From Ascaphus truei (Eukaryota > Chordata > Amphibia > Anura > Ascaphidae), in contig CM071568.1 in NCBI GenBank assembly GCA_036426205.1, forward strand, positions 227,052,777-227,116,776: a stretch of 64,000 nucleotides of DNA, given 5' to 3'. Of the stretch, positions 47,198 to 58,810 are shown piece after piece. The stretch's first letter is position 1; each line of letters begins with the position of its first letter. The position numbers and the translations under genes were made by a program. The notes beneath the pieces were generated by a model. The model was not told the DNA's origin. It searched no databases and was given only the letters and a program-made list of their open reading frames with translations.

Positions 47198-47299
47198 TAT
47201 CCTCCCCCCCCAGCTCAGACCTCGAGGGATGAGCGACCAGTATATTAGGGAGTGCATCCTTGCCACCCCGCCATTGTTGCCATGTTTTGCCCTGCCTGT

Positions 47300-47710
47300 G
47301 TTCCACAGAAAATTTAAAGGTTGTAGCTTAGAGACCACCTGGTCACTCTAGCCTCTTTTCCCCTGTTTTGACACATCCAGGTTAAGGGTGCATGATCTGT
47401 GACCAACGGAATTTCTCCCCCAACAGATAGTATTTGAGCGGTCCCTACACCCACTTTATTGCGAGACACTCTTTCTCTACTATGGAGTAATTTTTCTCCT
47501 GGGGCTTTAGTTTTCCTACTTAAAATAAAGGATGGGGTGCCTCCCACCTTGAGACTCCTGGGAGAGTACCGCCCCCAGCCCTACCTCAGATGCGTCGGTT
47601 TGACTACGAACTCTTGGAGAAGTCAGGTGTGACCACACTGGTTGGGCACAGAGAGCTTCTTTCAGGCTTCTAAAGGCCTGTTCGGTTTCGGGGACCCTTT
47701 TTACCATTAG
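47300..47710 (-). pseudogene. Gypsy-type RNase H domain
   Basis: The minus-strand frame includes TEQAFRSLKEALCAQPV, then QTDASEVGLGAVLSQE and HPILYF, the start of a gypsy RNase H with the first catalytic Asp in TDAS. Later blocks in a shifted frame include PLTWM near 47386. It follows the reverse transcriptase directly and runs nearly to the 3' LTR, leaving no room for an integrase here. Confidence 0.88.
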
Positions 47711-47759
47711 CGGTCCTCTGCTTTGTGACGGTCAGTTAGTGGGGTTGCTTAGTTGGCAA

Positions 47760-48420
47760 AATTGGGAATAACACTTCTATAGTACCCAATTAACCCCAAA
47801 AAGGTCCTTACTGTTTTTTTTTGTAAATGGCCTTGGCCAATTTTGTATCGCCTCCACTTTGAGTGTTGGGGTTTGAGTAAACCTCTGCAATAGAATATCC
47901 CAGATCTTGGCCTCCTCCAGACCAATAGTGCATTTTAGCGGGGTTAGCAGTTAGTCCAGCAACGCCGGACTGCGTCAAGCACAGCTTGGACCTTGGAAGG
48001 TGGGATTGCACAATCTTCACTTGATTACCACATCATCCCAGGTAGGCTGCAGCATACCGAGCATGTGGTTTTTTAAAATTTTCCTCATTCTTGAATGCGG
48101 GAGCTCCATGTAAGCAAAAGCAACACCTTATACTAAAAGGCCGTCCTGGGTTGAGAAGGCTGTCTTTCTTTTGCCCTTTCTGGGAGGGAACCTGCCAGTA
48201 CCCGTTTGTTAGGTCTAGGGTTGTGAGATATCGGCGGGCTTTGCCCAGGTCTCTCTACAAGGTCATCTACCCTGGGCATAGGATTAAGTATCAAATTTTG
48301 ACACCAAGACCCGCGTTTAATTTCCGGTAGTCATTACAAAACCTGTTGTACCACTGGCTTTGGGACTAAGACTATAGGGCTGTTCCACCCACTTTGGGAT
48401 TCCTCAATTACACCTAGTTT
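47760..48420 (-). pseudogene. Gypsy-type reverse transcriptase
   Basis: Minus-strand blocks are WNSPIVLVPK near 48390, a following NDYR-like region, a DDLVER-type block near 48265, and the catalytic box near 48030-48050. There the sequence reads as YL, one extra base, then DD (C run at 48038-48040), so the aspartates are out of frame. Further on, LTANPAKMHYW and LGYSI mark the thumb. Several stops interrupt it. The enzyme would copy the element RNA into DNA. Confidence 0.85.
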
Positions 48421-48779
48421 TAGCATTTTTTTAACTCCTAAACTTATAGCCTTTCTCTTTGTGCCTCTGGATTCGTACGGTTTAGGTAATCGTACCCCCC
48501 CGGTTCAACGAGACTAGCTATGTTCAATTACGCTAGTTCTACTACCTGGCCGTATAAGGAAATTCCTTTGTGTTCTTCTTCACAAATTCTGACCTCTCGT
48601 TTCTGATGACACGACGGTTTTTCAGCTATGCTAACCTACTGGGTCAGTTTTCTTGATTCTCTGACGGACCTGGGGGTACTAGGGTTTAAAAGACTTCCTC
48701 TATCTTTCCAGGGCATTGAGTAGGTTTTATATGGTAATTGCTCCGGTTTCCTCCTACCTGCCGTCCTTACCTATAATTT

Positions 48780-49660
48780 ACTTCTCCCACTCTTTCCAAA
48801 CCTCATATGGCCCATGCCATTTAGCAAGGAATTTACTCTCCACTGTGGGAAACCAGAACTAGTACCCTATCACCTGGAGAAAAAATTCTGACCCTGCACC
48901 CTATTATATGTATTCCTCTGTGGCTTCTTGAGCTTCTCCATGTGGTTCCCTCCCTATGGGTAGGACTGGCAGCAATGCGGTCCTGCATCTGGGCAACATG
49001 CTCTATTACACTTCTGTAAGGGGTAACCTCGTGTTCCCAAGTCTCTTTTTTGGCTATATCCCAGTAAGCCCCTTGGGTGTCGGCCATACAATGTTCAAAC
49101 AAGGAAGCCTGTGGATGATTGGGGAACTCCCTACTGGCAAATACAGGTACGGTAACAACAATCCCAGTTTTTCCCATCTTTATCAACCGCGCCGCCGTAA
49201 CATGCTCTTTAAGGTATTATTGAACCTTTCCACTAAACCATCTGTTTGTTGGATGATAGACGCGGTCTCTAGATGCTTGATTTTTAGGAGTTTGACATAG
49301 CTCTTTCGTTACTTGGGACATAAATGGTGTTCCCTGGTCAGGATAGAATCGTCTTTAGGAATCCCGACCCGGAAAACAGAACTACTAACTCTTTTGCTAT
49401 GTTTTTAGCTGAGGTGCTACGTAGGGAACTGCCTCCGGCTATCGGTGGCATATCTAATATTACCAATATTGCTGATGTCCCCTAGCAGACTTTATTAGGG
49501 TCCTACTAGTCCATAGCAATCCGGTCAAATGGTACCTCTATTTATGGGAAGGGGTACCATGGGCTGCGGTATCGCCTTTACGGGGCGGGATCTGACATTC
49601 TGGGCATGAGGAACATAATGTAATTTCCTGCCAGAGAACCCCAGGCCAATAGAAGCTTCG
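48780..49660 (-). pseudogene. Gypsy-type integrase (zinc-binding, core and C-terminus)
   Basis: On the minus strand a CPEC part of the zinc-binding motif lies near 49600. A PFDRI-like core start, partly out of frame, lies near 49520. GIPK…SDQGTPFMSQVTKELCQ is at about 49295-49365, and a YHP…DGLVERFNN region at 49225-49262 (frames shift). The C-terminal part has TPYRSVIEHVAQMQDRIAAS and PGDRVLVL (48850-49060), ending with a LAKWHGPYEV region near 48815. The core aspartate in SDQG is visible. Its position upstream of the reverse transcriptase is the striking point. Confidence 0.87.
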
Positions 49661-51908
49661 AGAACCTTTTCTTTTGTCTTTTCCACCCCTAGTTGTCCCC
49701 CCAATGTATGACTATGTGCGAGTGTAATCTCACTACGGACATTCTGTGGACCAACAATTGTTAGGTTGTACTGAATTTCCTTTTATCAACCCGATATACT
49801 AGGTCGTTCTCTACCACTCGAAGTAGGGGTAAAGCAGTACCATATCTGTTGGCCAGAATTAACTATTTCTGGTCCCGTATATTTCTCCCTTGCTAAACCC
49901 GCTATGTGGGGTCCTCCCACCGCTTGGCCTTCTTAAAAACTCCCAGGACTGACCTCTAGTCAGCGAGGCGTCTTATTCCGCGTTCTGGGGTGTACACCGT
50001 GCTGCCTCCACACTTGATTTGGGGTATTCCTACACCCAAGTAGTGATGGGGAAGGGAATTTTACCAGACCTCCTAACTCCCTTTTCTCCCCTTCTCTATT
50101 TGGGCCCATCGTCAACCCCATTTCCTGAAAAACAGGGAAAAGGATTTGATGTTTCTTCTAATACTTCGTTGTCCGCTATTGGACACTGGCGCTACTTCTG
50201 AGCGGGGACCACATTTTTAAGAAATGGGGAAAGTCGTCACCCTATTAACACATCATGTGCCGTTTGGGTACAATACCAACTGAATCTAAAGAACCAAACT
50301 CTGTTTTAAAAAAAAAACACATCACACAGTGGAATATTCATGATTATCCCCCATGTATAAACAATTGCCACCTTTTGGGACTGTTTCCCTGTTTCTTCTT
50401 ACATGGCAAGAGGTATTTCGACACTAGTGTGACATGCTCCCAGAGTCAAGAATATGCCCAACCTCGTTACCAGTAAACCTTTACACATTGCCCACAAGAT
50501 GCGATTATTCAGCGGGTCCTCTGGGCTAGTGCGCTCCTACATTGGGACACATCACATCGAATAAGGGTTCCACAGCTGTTGTCATTTGCATGTGCTCACA
50601 TTTAGTGGGCAGATTTTGCTGTGTGGCCCCTCTCTGACAATTACTACACATTCGAGTACATAGTCTGTGTCCCCTTAGCAGCCGTTTCCCGGCTCCCCAA
50701 GTTGGCTATGCCCTTAGTGTGCGAAACCACTGTGCTTGTGCTCAGCGTGAAGGGTGTCGCCGCTGCTTCAAGCGCCCCTTAAACCCCCTGTACCCTTTTA
50801 CCGTCTCTGGAAGCAGTCCCTGGAACTCGGGGTAGTTGGGGTTGCCTCCACTGTGGTTGCGGGTCTGCTTATCTGCTGCATTGTAACCTTTAACGAGGGG
50901 CCACAAGCTCCATCCGCATTGTGGGGTCCCTCCCGACTGACCCACGGCGTCAGGCACGCAGGGAATTTCCTCAAGAACTGGTCCTGACCAAAAACTCTAT
51001 CCACGATAGTGCTGCTGGTTTCTCGGGTTTAGCCACTTCCGGCCGAGGTGGAGACGGTCATACATCTTGCTTCTCGGTTGCTCTTCCTCGTGAAGGACCA
51101 TTGCGTGAAACCTTTGCGCCGAAACAGCCGTGGTTACGGCCGGGCGTGGCGAGGATCTCGAAACTCTCAATATTTGCAAGACGTTTGCATCGGCTGCGCT
51201 CTAGATCCAAAGTAAGCCTTCTGGGTTCGCCCTGCTTAGGAAGGGTTATTATACCTCACTCACCCTCAGCTCTGGCCCATCCCCTCTCCCTCTGTGCCGT
51301 GCGTACTCAACTAGAAATCTCAAAAGGCCTTCCACCTCATCCGAGGGTCCCCATCATGTCTGACAGGCGTGGCTTGCCCTGGTACTTTTCGGACTGGAGG
51401 CTTGCCGCTTGCCATGGAAGTTACTGCATAGGTCCCCCTCGTGATCTCGATGTTCCTGCTTGTAATGCCTGAGCGAATAACCGCTGTTTTGCTCCTCTCT
51501 CAGCAAGCGGTTTTGCTCGTGCATGGGTCATGCATTTCGCTTTTCAGGGCTCATTTCGTCTGTTGTCGGGTTGTGTTGCATCCGCACTGTTTGCTGTCTG
51601 TTGGCAATATCACTTCCTGTTGCCTGGTTTCGGCATTATCTCTGGCTGGGCATTTCATCTGTTGCTAGCTGCTTCTTCTGACTCTGGTTTTGCCATAGTT
51701 TTCTTCTGGGGCTATTACAGCTGTTGCTGGGTTTCATTCTCGTCACTTTTCTCTGGCAGCGACATTGACGTCCATCGCCCCCACCACTCATCCTCCTCTT
51801 GTTTCAGAGGATGAAAAAACTTTTTTTTTTTTTTTCATTTTTTATTCTTATCAAGTTCTTTCTCAAACCCGTCGAGCACCCCCTAGTGCTCTGCCCGCAT
51901 TCCCACTA
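49661..51908 (-). pseudogene. 5' internal region of the LTR element, probably gag/protease, unresolved
   Basis: This part should hold gag and protease. I could not read a zinc knuckle, a capsid motif or a D[ST]G protease site with confidence. Minus-strand frames at 50742-51004 are open but unidentified. Many homopolymer irregularities suggest either heavy decay or sequencing error. Next to the 5' LTR the minus strand reads TGGGAATGCGGGCAGAGC, a possible but unproven tRNA primer-binding site. Confidence 0.4.
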
Positions 51909-52562
51909 TTTGCCAAACGGCTTGACTCCTGGGCTACTTCCGTCGTTGTCCGGAAGACGTTAGACACGGTCTTTTAGGTAGGTTATGATGAGGCTACACG
52001 ACTGTTTCCTTTTTTTTAAACAGGCTATGCTTGTTTATTCACTCCCAGGCCTGAGACTGCCACCAGTGCTACAACCGAAAACATCAAAAACAACAGTCTG
52101 CTCACCTGAGCAATAACTTAACTTAGATATCCCCCTGACTCAGGGTTAAGTGCTTTTCCACTCCCACACAAAACACGGTACTTTTGCACGATCTTACACA
52201 AATGAACAAAAGAAGTGAACCTGTTTGGGGCAAGAGTGCTCTCCCCTCACCGCTGTAGTTCAAGCAGCCTTCCTGCCTCCTGTCTCTTTGGAGAGACCAG
52301 AGCAAACAGGAATCGATCTTTCATACTGACTTCCTAATTCATCATGACAGCGTGACAGAAATCAGGCAGCAGACAAACTCTGGTCTGGATCCTCTCATCC
52401 CTCCGTTTCCAGCGCGTCTGCCAACTGTGAGGAGGAGCTGCGTAGATGTAATTTAAAGGCTGCACTCCCCAGTGCCAAACAGGAAGAAACTGTCCTAGTA
52501 AATCCACTGGGATCCCCTAACTACGGCACTTTATTATTACCATCCCCTGGTTACTGTCCACA
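51909..52562 (-). repeat. 5' LTR of the Gmr1-like element
   Basis: Aligns with 46584-47197: shared words include aggctatgc, ctcacctgagc, aataacttaacttagatatcc, gaacctgtttggg and caggcagcagacaaactctgg. Its termini have lost the clean TGTGACA/TGTCACA ends. A matching 5-bp target duplication was not evident. Confidence 0.88.
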
Positions 52563-52762
52563 CATCGAATATAAATAAAAAAAATTTGATTTATATATTA
52601 TCTTTCTTATCTCATATTGTGCTCTCATACATGTAACGTCTGTAAAAACTTCAGTTCATTTGAAATTTGGTTACTCATGATATCATAATAGTCATGTGAG
52701 ACATGTCTGCTATTTATATATAGAAGCTATGTTGAACATATTAATGACAGTACGGGTTTTTA

Positions 52763-54218
52763 TTAGGGTGACCAGATTTTGAAAATGAAAAAAACCGGGC
52801 ATTTCTTTTTTTAAATTGTAGTACCCCTTTACTTTACTACTCATCAGTTTTCCTATGTTTCAGTAGTTTACCGTGTGTTGACTCGCGTTGACGTGACCCT
52901 CACTACCATCGACAAAAAACCCAGATGTGGAATGATCTGAAACCCATTACCAGTTCCAGGATGCCCCTCCTCATATTTTAGCTAAAGCAGCAACCACGCG
53001 CTGGAGCATCCTTACACTGATCCCGCAGTCCCTCAAGGACTATACATGAGGGGAGGTTGTTCCCGTACCTGTTTCTTCGTCCAGGTCTCCCGCGTGAAAC
53101 TCTGAGTCGATCTTCAGAAAGCAGGGACGGTATTCTACTTACTTCGGTTTAGGTAACGGTGTATAAGAATGAGAGAGAGACTGGAGGAGAGAGGAAGGCG
53201 ATAGAGAGGGAGAGAGAGAGACGGGTGGCGAGGGGGAGGGAGAGGCGAGGGACGAGAGAGATCTGGAGTGTGAGTCCAATTTGAAGACACTCCTTTCTTC
53301 TCTGCTCCTTCTCTTACTCTCTCCTTTCTCCCTCCCTTTGTCATTTACTGTTTCTTCTCTCTCCCTCTCCCCTTTTCTTCCCCCTTTACCTTCTCTCTCT
53401 CCCGCCATTTTCTCTATTCTCTTTCTCTGTCTCTCTTTCCGTTTCTCTCTTTCTTTCCTCTTTCTTTTCTCTCTCGTTCTTTCCCCCTCTTTCCCCCCCC
53501 CTCCCTTTTTTCCGCACCCCACTCCCCCCCCCCACAAAGCAGCAAAAAAACACAAAACTGCAAGATACCAAACCACCCCCCCCCCCCACCGGGGCCCCTG
53601 GCCCTTTGCCCGCCACCTCCCCCCCCATAAGCACCCCCCCCGTAACCCTTTTCCCCCCCTCCCCCTACCCCCCTTTTCCCGGCCACCCGCCCGCCACCCC
53701 CCCCCCCGTCGCTTTTCCCCCCCCCCCCAACCGCACCGCCACCCGCGGCCCCGAACCCCCTCGTGTTTCCCCCCCGCCCACCCCCCCCGCTAACCGAGTA
53801 CGCCCCTCGCCGAAGCCCTGGTGTCTTCGTCTCCCGACAAGAAATTTAACCAGACCCCCTCCCTACCCAGCGGTGAGCGCCCCACAGGACCGCCCAGGGG
53901 GGGGCTGCTTCAGCACACCGCTCCATACCGCCCCGCCCCCACCCACCCCCTGCCCACCAGGGCCCACCCCCTACAGTAGGCCAACCAGACGCACCGATGT
54001 AAGTAACGAGTACCCCTCCTCGACTGGCACCCCCCCCCCAGAGAGGAACAGTAGCGGAGGGGGAGAGGTCCCCAGTACACTGCAGCCCTGCCACGCCCAA
54101 AACTGGTTACACACACACACACACACAACCACATCACAAACCACACCGCGAACCCTACACCACACGGACACGCACACAGCACACACACACACACTCACAC
54201 ACACCCACACACACACAA

Positions 54219-54260
<42 letters not shown>

Positions 54261-55210
54261 CCCACACACCACAACACACACACCCCATCACACACACACA
54301 TACCCAACAACGGTGGACACACAACACACAGTGTTACCACCACACACACACCACAGGCACAACTTTACAACACACAACAACACAAACACCCCACAAGCTA
54401 CCACACACTTCACACTCGAACTACCGTACCACAACCCTGTTCACCCCACACACCTTACTCTCACATCACCACAACAAGGTACACACACACGGTACACACA
54501 CTGGTAAACAACACACACTGGTACACCACACTGGTACCCACACCCTACTGTACACATACTGGTAACACAACCACTGTACAACACACACACACTGCACCGC
54601 ACACACACACTGGTACACACACCACACGTGAGAACTGACAGACAGAACAGCCACAGCAGTGCGCTCCCCGCCCCAGGCACCCTGGCCCTGCCCCCCGCCC
54701 CAAGGCACCACCCGGCCCCTTCCCTTCCAAGCCCGACTCCCCAATGGCCCTCCCCCTCCCCCTATCCCTTAGCACCTTCCCTTTCCATTCCCAACATGCG
54801 GGACTTGGAGAACGATGTATGCCGTGGGCGGGGCTTAATGCCGGGACGCAAAGGATTGGCAAAGGTAGCAAATGCCGGGGGGGCGGGACTTTGTTCAATG
54901 CCGGGGCCGCATCCTCCAATCAGCAAGGCCCCGCATGTTTCTACAGGAGAAGCCCACACCCTGGCATTAAAACAAAATACCACCACCGCCGGGCCTTCTG
55001 CAATCTCTCCCTCCCTCCCCCGACCCTCACCTCTCACTCGCCGCACGCACTATTACTCTACTCCGCACCGCCGCGGCACTTAAAAAAAAAACGGGAACAC
55101 ATGGGGAAAAAACCGGGTACATTTCCGGGTACACACAGGAAACCGGGACAACGCAACAACCGAAAAACCGGGACTGTCCCGGCAAAAGGGGGACGGGTGT
55201 GTCACCCTAG
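52763..55210. mobile_element. Repeat bounded by TTAGGGTGACC / GTCACCCTAG ends
   Basis: The left end TTAGGGTGACCAGATTTTG and right end GGTGTGTCACCCTAG are inverse to each other for about 10 bp. Just inside the right end lies ACCGGGACTGTCCCGG, a combination I associate with a dispersed vertebrate DNA repeat. Inside are a segment homologous to 31775-32105 (52905-53170), a polypyrimidine tract (53281-53520), C-rich sequence (53490-53800) and a compound (CA)n array (54108-54620). Flanks share TTTTA on both sides, not a clean duplication. No transposase seen. Confidence 0.55.
53281..54620. repeat. Polypyrimidine, C-rich and compound (CA)n tracts
   Basis: CTTT/CTCT-rich DNA to 53480, runs of up to 10 C to 53800, then C-rich DNA, then (CA)n with ACTGGTAC-type spacers at 54108-54620. 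Open frames over it (Pro-rich, Thr-His-rich, Cys-Val-rich) are artefacts. Homopolymer lengths are probably unreliable. Confidence 0.9.
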
Positions 55211-55831
55211 TTTTATACAAGCATGTTCAAAGGTTTTACATGTCCAGAAATGTGAATTAATTATAGCCATATAGAATTGATTATTTTAATTCTAGGTTAT
55301 TGATAACATAATTGTCTTCATTAAGCTGTCTCTCTCCTATCTGCTCAGTTTTAGGGCTAAAACCCCACTCATTTAATAAGCATCTAGAGAGAGTAGGACC
55401 CTCTTTTTGGGTATATTTAGGGCCTGGTACGCATACAGCTCACACCACCCTGAAAGCAGATTATATTGTGCAGTATTTAAGTGAAAATCTGCTTATCAAC
55501 GCATTTGATACTCCCTGTGTACATTTTATTTCTGTCATATCGTGAGTCCAGTCATTTTAACACATTAACTTTTCCAAAATGTTACTTTTTTATCGGTACA
55601 ACGTTGATAACTTGCACCATAAAATAAAGTGTGTTTTTTTGCTGTTAATACTGCATTTGGTGCTTATCTGAGTCTGATGACTCCAGGCTTATGAATGGAT
55701 TATAAAAAGACCCTTCTGTTTTCAGTTATTGCATAAATCTTTCACAGAAGGGTCAACTAATGTTTTCTCCGTATTTAACACGTGTTTATGTCAAAACATT
55801 CAAACATTAACTTTTTGTGTGGCTTTTGCAG
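55211..55831. other. Intronic DNA, nothing recognised
   Basis: No coding or repeat feature recognised before the candidate start exon. It ends in a pyrimidine-rich acceptor, GGCTTTTGCAG. Confidence 0.5.
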
Positions 55832-55921
55832 AGTAAGATTAACACCATGTGGACTGGAAAGTTTCATGTTCTGTCTGCTTTGTGGATGGACCTTTCATGT
55901 CACCAACAATCACAGAAACAG
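55832..55921 (+). CDS. Start-codon and signal-peptide exon of the collagen VI-like gene (candidate)
   Basis: The 90-nt segment lies between acceptor TTTTGCAG and donor CAG|GTAAGG. ATG at 55847 has A at -3 (AACACCATGT). The 25 codons begin MWTGKFHVLSALWMDLSCHQ and end QSQKQ, a weakly hydrophobic signal-peptide-like start. It is the right size and position for a collagen VI start exon feeding the vWA exon at 62580. However, 75 coding bases give a phase-0 end, while the next exon needs phase 1. One additional A in the GAAAC run at 55914-55918 would give phase 1, so a one-base deletion or sequencing error is likely. An unseen small exon is the alternative. Confidence 0.5.
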
Positions 55922-57413
55922 GTAAGGAATTGTATTGTGTTCTATTTTTATGTAAATAGCGCCATGTTCTGTGGCTGTGACTTGCAGAGATAACATAGGA
56001 ACTATTACATAGAACAAGAATACAGGAAGAGCATAATGCATAAATAATTGGGATTCCCTGTCTAGATGAACAATCAATCTGATGTGTTAGGAAACATTAC
56101 AGAGACAGAATACTCAAGACATACATTTTTTTTATATATGCCAGGCCAAGTGTAAAAACAGTCGATCATGGATGACATGTTACACACTGCTAAAATGCTT
56201 TATTTTATGACATTTCATCAGGGTCTTAATATATGGTGGGAGGAGTTAGTTTGAAGAGCATGAAGGAAAGGAAAGAGTTTGAAAAGGTCGGAGGCAGTGG
56301 GAGAGGATCTGGTCCAGTTATCTCAAAGTATATTTTATCAGTCTTTTGAGGCTGGTGGTTGCACTCTATTAACTGTTGCTTTGCAGGCCTCTGACTCACG
56401 CATTTGTGAGTTCATACTCCTCGAACTGGACCGGTGAAAAATAGAGCGGTCACTGTGAATTGAAGTTGGGCTATATCTGCACTGACAAGAACATATCAGG
56501 TGTTATATAACTGTGTACCACAAGCAACACCCTAACAATAATGGGCTTTAGTTATTTCTGCAATAAGATGTGGGCTTAACAAGCTTTTATATAGACATAG
56601 AAGCTAATACTGAATTGTTGTTTTTTTTTTTTTCCATTTGGAAATGTAATATACTGTAGATCTGATACTTGCTTTTACCTCCATGGCAATATTTTTTAGA
56701 AAATATTATATCACAATAGGTAAAACATAGTGGCTCAATATACTCCGCAGTGGCTAAGGCTAATAGACACCTTACTTAACTTGAATGGACATAATGAGTC
56801 TTTGGCTTATCACGGTTAATTAATATGGACAATTGTATTACAAACCAATCGCCATGCCACCATTGTCGCAGTGAGTACATATATTAGTTTCCATGAATAG
56901 CGCAAAACAGGTGCCAGTTTTTGCCATATACTCAAAGGGTTTTATCTTCTAGGGATATTCTACTATGGGTGGTATTCTTCTATGGGTTCTATCTTCTATG
57001 GTTCTATTCTTCTTATGGTTTCTAATCTTCTATTGGTTTCTATATTCTATGGGTTCTATCTTCATGGGTTCTATCATCTATGGGTACTATCTTCTATGGG
57101 TCATTCGTGAGTTGTACTATCTTCCTCAGGTAAAGCGATATGAGTCACAAAGGTAACCAATTTAAGGAATGAGAAGGTAGAATCGGAGGGAATGGCAGAG
57201 GGACAGATGAATGTTAAATAACAGGGCAATAAATAGATGAAAGGACAGTGAGAAATGTGCATTGTATTGAGAAACCCCACCCACCCATTATCAGTGCGTG
57301 GAGGACTGGTGGGGACTGAAGGGGCGGATGAGTTAAAATGTGGTGAGTATCAGAGAAGCAGTAACAAAAACTATAGACATTTCTGATGATGACTCGATAT
57401 AATATTAAATCCT

Positions 57414-57417
<4 letters not shown>
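55922..57417. other. Intron, nothing coding recognised
   Basis: A tandem of the word TTCTATGGGTTCTAT and variants occurs at 56945-57110, about nine copies of 15-20 bp. No exon-like segment in frame with the vWA exons was recognised. Confidence 0.5.
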
Positions 57418-57418
<1 letters not shown>

Positions 57419-57489
<71 letters not shown>

Positions 57490-57541
57490 TGTGTGTGTGG
57501 TGTGTGTGTGTGTGTGGTTGTGTGTGTGTGTGTGTGTGTGG
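57419..57541. repeat. (TG)n microsatellite
   Basis: TG dinucleotide array with three GG interruptions, about 120 bp. Confidence 0.95.
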
Positions 57542-57717
57542 GTGTGAAAGAACATTATCGTTTTGAGTTCAAATGTTTTTCTTTCTGAGTGCTTTTAACA
57601 TACCTTTGAGGATCTGAATTGTTAATTTGGTGCATGTATTTGCTTCTCACATAGAACAGAATTTGATGGCAGATGATCACTTGCCCCATCCTTTCCTATC
57701 TGCTGTGAAACCCGAGA

Positions 57718-58400
57718 GCCTATTTATTATTTATGTTTTATTTATTTATAAAATGTTTTACCAGGAGTGATACATTGAAGATTACCTCTCGTTTTCAAGT
57801 ATGTCCTGGACATAGTTAATATGGCAAATAATACATGGTTACAATACATTTACATAATGAACAGGTATACATTATATAAACATACATTGCATGCACAGTT
57901 AGAGAAGATGTATATTATAGGCTTATGTACACAGTTACAACACACAGATTAAAATGTGAGACGCCCTTAGTTTTGAAAGAACTAAACTGGTGGTGGAGTG
58001 AGAGTCCCGGAGTTGTTCCAGGTTTGGGGTGCAACGGTAAGAGAAGGAGGAGCGGCCAGCTACTTTGTTGAGCCTTGGGACCTTGAACAGTCTTTTGGAG
58101 TCAGATCTCAGATGATAAGTGCTGCTGTGGGGTATGGGGAGCTTGTTCAGATATGTGGGTAGCTTGCCCAGAAAGTATTTGAAGGCAAGACAGGAAAGGT
58201 GAACGTTGCGCCTAGACTCAAGTGATGACCAACTTATTTCTTTGAGCATTTCGCAGTGATGTGTGTTATGTTTGCATTGGAGAACAAACGACAATTGAAT
58301 TGTAGAGGGTGTCAAGTTTGCTAAGGTGGTTTGGGGTGCCGAGCCATATACTATCTCCCATAGTCGATAATTGGCATTAGCAATCTGCTGTGCAATACGC
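57718..58400 (-). pseudogene. L2/CR1-type LINE, 3' part, second copy
   Basis: Closely similar to 14161-14790 in the same orientation: minus-strand blocks ISWSSLESRRNVHLSCLAFK, GKLPTYLNKLP, TYHLRSDSKRLF and VPRLNKVAGRSSFSYR. The frame shifts after SYR, and the last block (SLSSFK-type) is degraded. The 3' end again has the TTATAAATAAATAAA-type tail, at 57735-57755. No catalytic domain. Confidence 0.85.
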
Positions 58401-58810
58401 TTTCTGACACAGACTTAGGAGGATTGTGTTCCTGCTAAAGTACACACCTATTTTGGCATAGGTTTGGGATGTCAGGTATCAATGTGCATCCCGAATGTTA
58501 GTGGGAAGTTAAGTATTTGATCCATGGTGTTCTTATTTATTCCAATCATGTTTGAATTCCCTTTCTATTTAGAACCTGCTACCACATGTCTGTTGGGAGA
58601 GTATTCCACTAATGTTGCCACCTTTTTGTGCAGAAGCACTTCCTCACATTTCCCCTTAGCCGCTCCACGTGCAGCTTCATAGTATGACCTCTCGTTCTAC
58701 AACGTTCTCTCTTTCGCTGAAATAATACTTCCTCTCGTGCTTGTGTTGAAACCCTTATGCATTTAAAAAGTTTCAGTCATAATCCCCCCTTTCACTTCTA
58801 TCCTCTAAGC
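58401..58810. other. Probable LINE-derived DNA, unassigned
   Basis: The minus strand includes a stretch at 58640-58780 with several pyrimidine/purine-rich codons, but no clear protein block. Not identified. Confidence 0.35.

Larger units (their letters stand above)
46584..52562 (-). mobile_element. Ty3/gypsy-class LTR retrotransposon with Gmr1-like gene order
   Basis: Two ~0.6-kb direct repeats (46584-47197 and 51909-52562) flank 4.7 kb of minus-strand retroelement sequence. Going 5' to 3' on the minus strand, readable parts are an unassigned gag-like region, integrase (~49660-48780), reverse transcriptase (~48420-47760), RNase H (~47710-47300), a polypurine tract, and the 3' LTR. Integrase before reverse transcriptase is the order of copia elements, yet the proteins are Ty3/gypsy-like. 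This combination is known in the Gmr1 group of deuterostomes. All frames are broken. No envelope gene was recognised. Confidence 0.85.

Noticed and set aside
53139..54565. Pro-rich frame of 319 codons and neighbours
   Set aside because: C-rich and CA-rich simple sequence stays open in many frames; nothing protein-like.
52763..55210. Clean hAT target duplication for this element
   Set aside because: Flanks share only TTTTA with offset; no exact 8-bp repeat.
55866..55921. Alternative start frame beginning at the second ATG of the exon
   Set aside because: Gives a phase-2 end and a poorer Kozak context; incompatible with the vWA exon.
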